From Gyromitra esculenta (taxonomy: Eukaryota > Ascomycota > Pezizomycetes > Pezizales > Discinaceae), in contig JBCAML010000012.1 of NCBI GenBank assembly GCA_038503075.1, forward strand, positions 1,178,001-1,242,000: a stretch of DNA of 64,000 nucleotides. Reading direction: 5' to 3'. This document shows, piece after piece, positions 57,386-64,000 of the stretch (the first letter of the stretch is position 1; every line of letters starts with the position of its first letter). A program made the position numbers and the translations under genes. The notes beneath the pieces are model-generated. The model was not told the DNA's origin and searched no databases. It saw nothing but the letters and a program-made list of their open reading frames with translations.

Positions 57386-58651
57386 TCATACATATCTGAG
57401 TGTCACCCATTCATCCTCGTTAGTGGATTTCAAGTGCATTCTGCGTGAATCGAAGTCCCAGAGACTCAGGCCGTTGATTTTCGATATAATCTCATCAAGT
57501 CCTTTAACAAATTCAGGTACGAAACTGCAGGTTTTTTCGTGAGAAATAAGCAACGGCATACCGCATCCTGCAATGGAACTATGGCGTGAACAGCTGCTTG
57601 GGTCGTATCTATTTGGTGAACATGGCTTCCTTAAATATTCCCAAAAATGGATTTCCACCCCTTTCAAACTTGCGTGTAACCCGCTAACACTTTTGAGTAG
57701 AAGTGCATCGTAACTATGGCCGGGGGAGATTCCTAAAAACTGAAACGCTTTCAAGGCCGAGCCGAGGATTATCATGTCGCATTTTTCCGAGAGTACCGGA
57801 GCACGGCATCTCGAAATCGCACCGCAAGAGCTATATCGCTGCAGGAAAGCGAGTGCAAGTGGTGGCATAGCACCAACTGCTTCGCTTCGTCTCTTAAGAA
57901 TTTCCTCTGGCCCAGCGTTAAGAACTAGCTGCGGGATGTCTGGGCCTAGTAGAGTAGGAGAAGAAAGAAGCTTACTAGCAACGGACTCGGGGACGTTGGG
58001 GTCTAGAATGGCGCAGCCGTATGGGTCTAAAAGTTGGCCGTCTTCTTGGGCGTGATATCCTTCTAATATGATCTTCTTCGAGAGCGTGGTGAAAACATCC
58101 TCTAATTTGAATGCCCATGCTATAAACAGCCATTGCTCGTTGCCATCCGTCTTTATATAAGGAAGCCAGCTTTCTGTCCATATAGGTATCCATAAGCTCA
58201 TCTGGGCTGCGCAGTCATATTTATCGCAAATGACTGCTAACAGGTAGAGGTTTTCAAAAGTGACTCCTCGAGGCACTTTGTCATTTTGAAGGTGAAGGAC
58301 GTATAGGATAACTGCAAGAGCTTGAGGATCGCTATCGCCGAGGGACATAGTATATGGCTCTTTGGTGGACGCCGACATCCGAAGTTCGCAAGCTTCTTTG
58401 AAATCCGAATCCGGACCAAGCATAGCTCGAAATACTGGAGATGCTAAGCACAGCACCGCAGAGGACACTCTAAATCTTGCCAGCCCAGCATGTGTATCGA
58501 GCTCAAGTACCAAATCTCCCTGAGGTGAAATGTCCACAGTTGAGATTGGTCGCGCCTGCTGCGGTTCTACATCCACAAACGGAGTAGGTTTTAAGGGTGA
58601 GGAAGAAATGATGGATTCGTCCGTCTCAGAACTTGTGCTTACGTCCGACAT
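57386..58651 (-). CDS. BTB/POZ domain protein, paralogue 1
   Basis: Single open frame, 421 aa from the Met at 58651 (MSDVSTSSETDE), chosen because it aligns with the start of paralogue 2; an upstream in-frame Met at 58699 would add 16 residues. The BTB fold begins with GDLVLELDTHAG, then FRVSSAVLCLASPVFRAMLG and FKEACEL, and continues with the helix QALAVILYVLHLQNDKVP and LYLLAVICDKYDC. The BTB-associated region follows (WLFIAWAFKLEDVFTTLSKK). The C-terminal part is paralogue-specific and Cys-rich. Fungal proteins of this type lack Kelch or zinc-finger partners; some may serve as CUL3 adaptors, but that is not shown. Within it, 57946-57975 is a 30-nt in-frame stretch with intron-like ends (GTAAGC...CTACTAG on the minus strand). 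Confidence 0.88.
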   Translation of the reverse strand: MSDVSTSSETDESIISSSPLKPTPFVDVEPQQARPISTVDISPQGDLVLELDTHAGLARFRVSSAVLCLASPVFRAMLGPDSDFKEACELRMSASTKEPYTMSLGDSDPQALAVILYVLHLQNDKVPRGVTFENLYLLAVICDKYDCAAQMSLWIPIWTESWLPYIKTDGNEQWLFIAWAFKLEDVFTTLSKKIILEGYHAQEDGQLLDPYGCAILDPNVPESVASKLLSSPTLLGPDIPQLVLNAGPEEILKRRSEAVGAMPPLALAFLQRYSSCGAISRCRAPVLSEKCDMIILGSALKAFQFLGISPGHSYDALLLKSVSGLHASLKGVEIHFWEYLRKPCSPNRYDPSSCSRHSSIAGCGMPLLISHEKTCSFVPEFVKGLDEIISKINGLSLWDFDSRRMHLKSTNEDEWVTLRYV

Positions 58652-60247
58652 GGTAGTTCTTTGTATGGGGATTGAAGATGCCTGATACGCTCTGATCATG
58701 GAATGCGCCGTGCGGAGGTTTTTGCGAAGTCGTATTTTTCAGGCCACCAGCCATTACGCTAACCCTAGCCCTGAACAAATACGTACCGTACATGCAGTAT
58801 TTGGTGAAATTAGTTCCAGCGTTAGTAGGTAAGACATGTATAGGACATGTTGACTTTCCATAAACGTAGGTGTTAGCAGATTATATGCATGTTTTACCTA
58901 CCAGCTCCGGAACGAATTTCACCAAATACTACGGTATTTTTCAGTCCACTAGCCATTTCGATGGACCCTAACCCTGAAAAATAGATTAGTAGGTAAGTAA
59001 GTATCATTTACGCATCTAACCTTTGGGTTATAGCGATAAGGGAAGAATTAATCTCAATGATTTGCCAGTCGATCTGACCGGTAAATCCTGATTTCCACCC
59101 TCCAAGAACAAGGATGAGAGAACCCTAACCCAATATCAGGACTTCAAAAGCATTGTGTAGGGCGCCACCGCTTCGCGGTGGCCATAGGAGCGAGTTAGGA
59201 GGGATCGAATGCCGCGCAGTGGCGTGAGGCCCTGACTGCGAGCTTTTCACAGGTTTATTAAAGCTCAAGGCATCCAATTCTCTGAGTACATAGGATATGG
59301 TTCTTCGTTCAGGGCATACGACCCCTACAGGGCGGCGGGGCTAGATCTACTGAGGCATATCACTAGATAATGGATTGTTGGGGGGTCGTCTCCAGTTCAT
59401 TAGACACATTCGACGCTTAGGTTGTGGTGCTCTAATTCAGCGCTCATTGGTGGACGTGTACCCTTATTAATTAGCCATCGAGACCTTTGAGGATTCTGCT
59501 GGGGTTTGTCGACGCGGGCCGAGCGCCTATTATCTGACTATCTGAAATCCGGTGTTCCGTAAAAGGTAGAGGGATCTAATTCTAGTGGAAATAAGTTTCT
59601 ATTTGTATCTGATTCTTTTAGATGGATATATTGCGGGAGTGATGTGTTGTACGATGAAAAGTGAACTTTGGTGCCATTGAGTTAGCTTGTTGAGGTCAGT
59701 CATGCTAAGCCACCTAAGAGGAGCACATTTTTTAGAACAAAGTGATTTGCCTAGATATATAACGGCCAGTTTGTTGCTAGGTTATCCTTCAGTCACAATT
59801 TTTACCGTAGCGTTCAAGATCGCATAGATCAAGGCTCACTTGAACCTACATCAAGACGATGTGTGTCCACGGGCGGGGGTGCCCCCGAGGATATTGAATG
59901 TATGTAGATGCGGTTACCTTGGCAGGCCAATCAAAGTAGCCGTATCCCAAGCTTTGTTTTATGGGCTAGGCTTGAACGCCAAACCTTGAACTCCAAACGA
60001 AGGGGGAATTTTCTTGATTTACGAATATCGGTCAATTCAGCATCTACTGCACCAAAAGACAAGAAGCGACCCTCCCATATGTGCCACACCAACCTCACTC
60101 GAATGTGAATGGACAGAGTCAAATCCCCACCGGACTTATATGAAAATTAATCTTGTAGAAATAAGCCAGAGACTGAACACAACGTTGGCATCGGTCCACG
60201 TAAATCCAGTTGCATCCTTTTACGTGGAAGAAACCGCCCTGGCGCCC
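58652..60247. other. 1.6-kb spacer between BTB paralogues
   Basis: Contains the inverted-repeat element at 58732-58978, AACCCTAACCC near 59119, an 8-bp stem hairpin at 59164-59182 (GCCACCGC, TTC, GCGGTGGC) and a repeat fragment near 59195-59240. No gene. Confidence 0.5.
58732..58978. repeat. Inverted-repeat element flanked by ~45-bp direct repeats
   Basis: Imperfect inverted arms of about 46 bp at 58794-58839 and 58887-58932 share GTATTTGGTGAAATT and GGTAGGTAA. They are flanked by imperfect direct repeats at 58732-58775 and 58934-58978 (GTATTTTTCAG...CTAACCCT...CCTGAA). The layout resembles a non-autonomous element or a duplicated promoter segment; it lies 80 bp upstream of the first BTB gene. 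Confidence 0.7.
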
Positions 60248-61274
60248 TCAATTGCGGGATCGGAAATCGTTGATCTCTAGACCGTTTACTGTTGAGACAG
60301 CAGCCCGGACTTCGGCCAAAAGCTCTGGAAGTGGATTGCAAGTATTTTCGTGCGGTTCGAGGGGGTCTTTGAGCTTATTGTATCTCCCCAGGCCCGGAAG
60401 AAAATATAATTTTATACCTTCCAGATAAGTCTTCAGCTTATTGATGCTTAAGTGTTCAATGTTATCATAGCGGGGAAGAAGGCCTAACGATTGGAAGGCG
60501 TGCGTTATCGAGCCGAGAATCATCATGTCGCACTGGCTGGAAGGAGGCTTATGACGGCATCTACGCTTTGCATTATAACTATATCGTTCTAAGTAGGAGT
60601 GCGCATAATACGCAATGTAGATGATTATCGAGCGTCTTTTTTTAACGATCGTTCCTAGTTGAAGTCAGCTACTAGTTGAATAGTTACACTAGGGGATACC
60701 CACCTATCACGGAATCAGGGAGATAACAATCTAGCGTTTTTCCTTCAACAAGTAATTGACCTTTGGATGTATATCCTTCGAATATGATTCGTTTTGTGAT
60801 TGAGGTGAATACATCCTCTGCCTTAAAAACCCATGCTATAAATAACCACGGTGTCTCGCTATCAACAGTCAAAGTTGTCCAAAGAGGAAACCAAGGTTCC
60901 ACCGCTGTCACACAGTCATATTTATCGCAGATAACCGCTACACCGTGTATTTGGCTATATCCAAGAGGCCGGGGTACTTTGTCGCTCTGAAGGTGAATGG
61001 CGTAGAGAACGATTAAAAAGGTGTCGGGGTCGTCCTCCAGAGTAAGTGTATATGGTTCTGATGTAGCTTCTCGGAGGGAACAGGCTTCTTTGAAATCTGA
61101 CACTGGGCCGAGCATAGCACGGAATACTGGAGATGCCACGCATAGTATTGCAGAAGACACTTTGAATTTCTTTTCTTGGGGCATATGGAGTACCAAGTCT
61201 CCGTAGGGCGCGATATCGACGATTGGAATTTGGCAGTCATTTGATGCTTCGGAGCTGGTATCAGAATTCGACAT
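60248..61274 (-). CDS. BTB/POZ domain protein, paralogue 2
   Basis: Exons 61274-60704 and 60654-60248 join in phase to 978 nt (325 aa). The start MSNSDTSSEASND aligns with paralogue 1. The BTB core is strongly alike: GDLVLHMPQEKKFKVSSAIL, ASPVFRAMLGPVSDFKEAC, LYAIHLQSDKVP and VAVICDKYDC, then WLFIAWVFKAEDVFTSITKR. After the 49-bp intron the second exon resumes similarity (KKRRS, LERYS, QCDMMILGSITHAFQSLGLL) and ends near INDFRSRN, so the gene is intact but about 95 residues shorter than its neighbour, mainly by a missing segment at the intron and a short C-terminus. Same strand as paralogue 1, 1.6 kb away: a tandem duplication. Confidence 0.85.
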
Positions 61275-64000
61275 GACGATCGCCTTTAAAAGATGTGTAA
61301 TAAGTATCGGTAATTCTGAGAATATAGCCCGGGAAGAGAGGCGCTGTTGCAATTGGGAAACAATGAGGTTACAGTTAATGGAAGCGGAGAATAGATATAC
61401 ACGTGATTAAGGCGGCTGCCGGGACGATTCTAAAAATAGATTATCATAAAGTGTCACTCGCTCTCTCGCAGCTAGTTGATGGTCAGATGAAAGGTCGGTT
61501 TTGTGGGGGGGGGCAGAAGGGTATACGGCGTCGGTAAGGGTGACAAGATATCTTGCTGAGGTCTTGAAAAAGTAGAGAGCGAGACTTGATTGATTTGCTC
61601 GCTCAGGCTCTGCACGCTCGAACACACGCATACCAGTACATAAAAAGCTCTTCAATGTTCAGAACTCCCTGGGACTTCCTACCGTGGTTCGTCTCCGATA
61701 CCCAATTAGAAAGCCTTTTCCAACATTTCCGAGAGACAAACACGCCGAGTGATGTGGTATGTATGCATATCAGTTAGCCATGTTTGCATCAATAATATAT
61801 TTGTCATTCTGAGTAGACTATAGTACTTTATGTCTTCGAGACATATCGTAAGTTCACTGGGAATTGTTTGGGCTTTGGGTTGGATATTTCGGAAATATTT
61901 AAAATCATGAAGCATCACTCGCTCTACCACAGTTTACTCAGATTTCAAGCTGCTACTTAGCAATGACATGCTGGGATGCCCGGGTCAAAGACCACCGCTT
62001 ATCTGACGATTGAACTTAATCCGAAGGTCCAGGAAGTACTTAGATTTGATTCCCTATAACTATGAAATGCTATAAATATAATCTAAAAAAAAAACCTGGC
62101 TCGGTGCAAAGACTTAAGCTTCTATTAAGCTTAATCCTAGCGTGTATATCGTGTTGTCACAGATACGCAGTATCGAAAAAATTTCCGGATCCACAAAGCC
62201 CCACAGCTAGAACTACATGTAATTACCTACATATAAGTATTAATTTTATAACTATGATCGCTCTATATATAAAAGCACTCACGGCGGTCCCAGTTTCTCT
62301 TTCGATCAGGATATCACTCGGCCGATTCAAAGGAATCTACTCCAACGAGCTCATATACTAACCCTCAGAGCGGGCGAGCGCTTATAGTTATCGCGAGATT
62401 AAACTATACGTATACTCTACACACGGCCCTTATACCGATTCGAACATGAGCAGATAGACCCAACCTCATACAAAATCCAACGTTTACCCATCAACCAACT
62501 TGAACCTACATGCAATCAACAAATAAAACTCTGTTAGAGCGCCACACGTAATCAACTACATCAGAAAGTATTCGTCCGTCATAGCGTATCACTCGAGATG
62601 ACGTGAGCGCTTGAGCCGATCCCAGAATAGCCACACACACACACAACAAAAATAATATGAACTCTACGAACCACGTACTCAACGGTTTTGCGCATGGCAG
62701 TAAGAGCACGATCAGCTGATATGGAAGTCAACCAATAGTGTTTAGAAACCTGGTTGCTGTTTCAAGGGGAATTGGTAGGGGGAGGGGTGACACATGATAG
62801 GATGGCATTGATAGGTGGACTGAGGATTAGGTGGGGAGGAGGGCTTGGGTTTTTTTGGGGAGCTGTGGCTGTATAGAGTGCTTGATATGTTGGGCTTAGA
62901 CATTGTAGTTCCTAGACTTGTTGGGAATTAATATCTGATAGTAGCTATTACATCAGTACGTGACAGCCTATTAACCCCCGGTGTTCCGATGAGCGGCGAG
63001 CTCGGAGATGGGAGGAGGGTGAGGGGTGTGGAGGGGTAAATTTAACAACCTTCAAGATTTATAAGCTGAGCGGAAGTTTCATATTCCGAGGGGGGGATCC
63101 TCAGGAGTGCGCATTCGCTATGGAGGGGCCTGACATGTGGCATACGCGTGGTGCGCATTCGGTAGAATTGACAATTTGTACAACCATGCCAGCTAGGTTC
63201 CAGTGTCGATGGAGCGTACGTAAAAAAACTCGCAGAACAGTTGCTCCCAGCAGTCTGGATCTTGTACGTGGGGCCCAGGGATGATCTGCGATTTACTGAT
63301 TTGACGAACAACGGCAAGCACAGACCGCCGCCCATCTCTCGGTTAACATGCACAAGGCAGCCATCCCCTTGACTCTGCACATTTCCTGCAGATCCATTTA
63401 GTTTTTCTCGGGTTCGTGATCTTCGTGCTCACATCGAACCCACTCCAATCAGCCAGCGCATCTGAGAAAAAAAAAAAACGAACGATTTTGAGCGCCAGCT
63501 ATCTAACTTTTAATATAGCAACATAGGGCTGCTGATTCCTCGCTGTTCATCAATGAAGGCGGAGAAAAAAAAAACCGAGTTCTCATTTTCTGCTGCGAGC
63601 GAATCCAAAGGTGTCAAGTGCTGGTCGTGCCGCAAAGGGCCCCAGCCACTGATCGCCGCCATCTAAGTTGAGCCTGTGACCAAATGTGTGACCTACAGGT
63701 GAGATATCTTCCGAAACTGCAGATCATCGCACTTTTGGCCAACTACATATGTCCTCTCAGGCTGGCCAGAAACAAAGAGGACGGGAGTCCTCCAAAATTA
63801 AAGCGTGGGGCAGACACGCAAAGTCACTCGAACGCTGAACAATATATTTTTGGAAGAAAAAAAAAAGGAAACTCGTGTAACGCTTTGTGAAGAGCTTAGC
63901 GAGCGATCATTCTCGTCAGGTCAGTTCTAAGTGGTCTATCCCGGTTTTCTAACACAGGGCGATTATAGGGCTTGCGAGTGAAAAGCAGGTACGATAGCTT
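61275..64000. other. 2.7-kb right-end region without genes
   Basis: Upstream flank of BTB paralogue 2. It holds four close copies of the CACTCG motif (61442, 61903, 62303, 62578), TACATGTA at 62214 and A-runs near 63465, 63565 and 63856. No supportable coding region; open frames near 62062, 63042 and 63684 are short and featureless. Confidence 0.5.

Noticed and set aside
1..64000. CRISPR arrays, rRNA genes, intact transposase or reverse transcriptase genes
   Set aside because: No spaced direct-repeat array, no rRNA-like sequence and no transposon protein motifs were found on either strand.

Overview
The window is nuclear DNA of a filamentous ascomycete (Pezizomycotina; I cannot place it more finely). 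Genes are interrupted by short GT-AG introns, mostly 45-75 bp, with GTATGT or GTAAGT donors and CTAAC-type branch points. The gene set is typical of such fungi: a Dal5-type permease, MCM7, PEX1, a hybrid histidine kinase, an MpaB-type oxygenase, a Kre9-like GPI wall protein and BTB proteins. About 15 genes occupy under half of the 64 kb; the rest is AT-rich intergenic DNA with decayed repeats and small palindromic elements.

Layout. 1-2250: 3' part of an MFS anion/vitamin permease gene with two 11-nt microexons. 3401-5621 (-): multi-RRM RNA-binding protein, divergent from an orphan acidic protein (6296-7430, +). 7431-11524: gene-free, with a degenerate tandem repeat. 11525-14127 (-) MCM7 and 14783-18559 (+) PEX1 share a 655-bp intergenic promoter. 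21718-30109: a carbohydrate-acid neighbourhood with a DenD-like dehydrogenase, an OtnK-like (DUF1537) four-carbon acid-sugar kinase, an L-rhamnose-mutarotase-family protein and a YghA/GSP39-like short-chain dehydrogenase. 31660-34320: an intronless vWA/zinc-cluster protein of unknown role. 37679-41964: a hybrid histidine kinase with one exon junction that does not resolve. 43590-45261: MpaB/DUF2236 oxygenase. 48900-49655: a probable gene relic. 53949-55009: Kre9-like GPI protein. 57386-61274: two BTB paralogues in tandem with a small inverted-repeat element between them.

Functionally, MCM7 (replication helicase) and PEX1 (peroxisomal export ATPase) are housekeeping. The 21.7-30.1 kb block is the most coherent local system: dehydrogenase, acid-sugar kinase and mutarotase fit oxidation and phosphorylation of a C4 acid sugar, but the isomerase and aldolase/decarboxylase steps are not in the window. 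Two recurrent non-coding signals stand out across the window: a motif near TCATRAAATATCACTCG in both orientations, and the palindrome TACATGTA. Exon boundaries below were derived by hand from splice consensus, reading phase and family similarity recalled from memory; no search was run.
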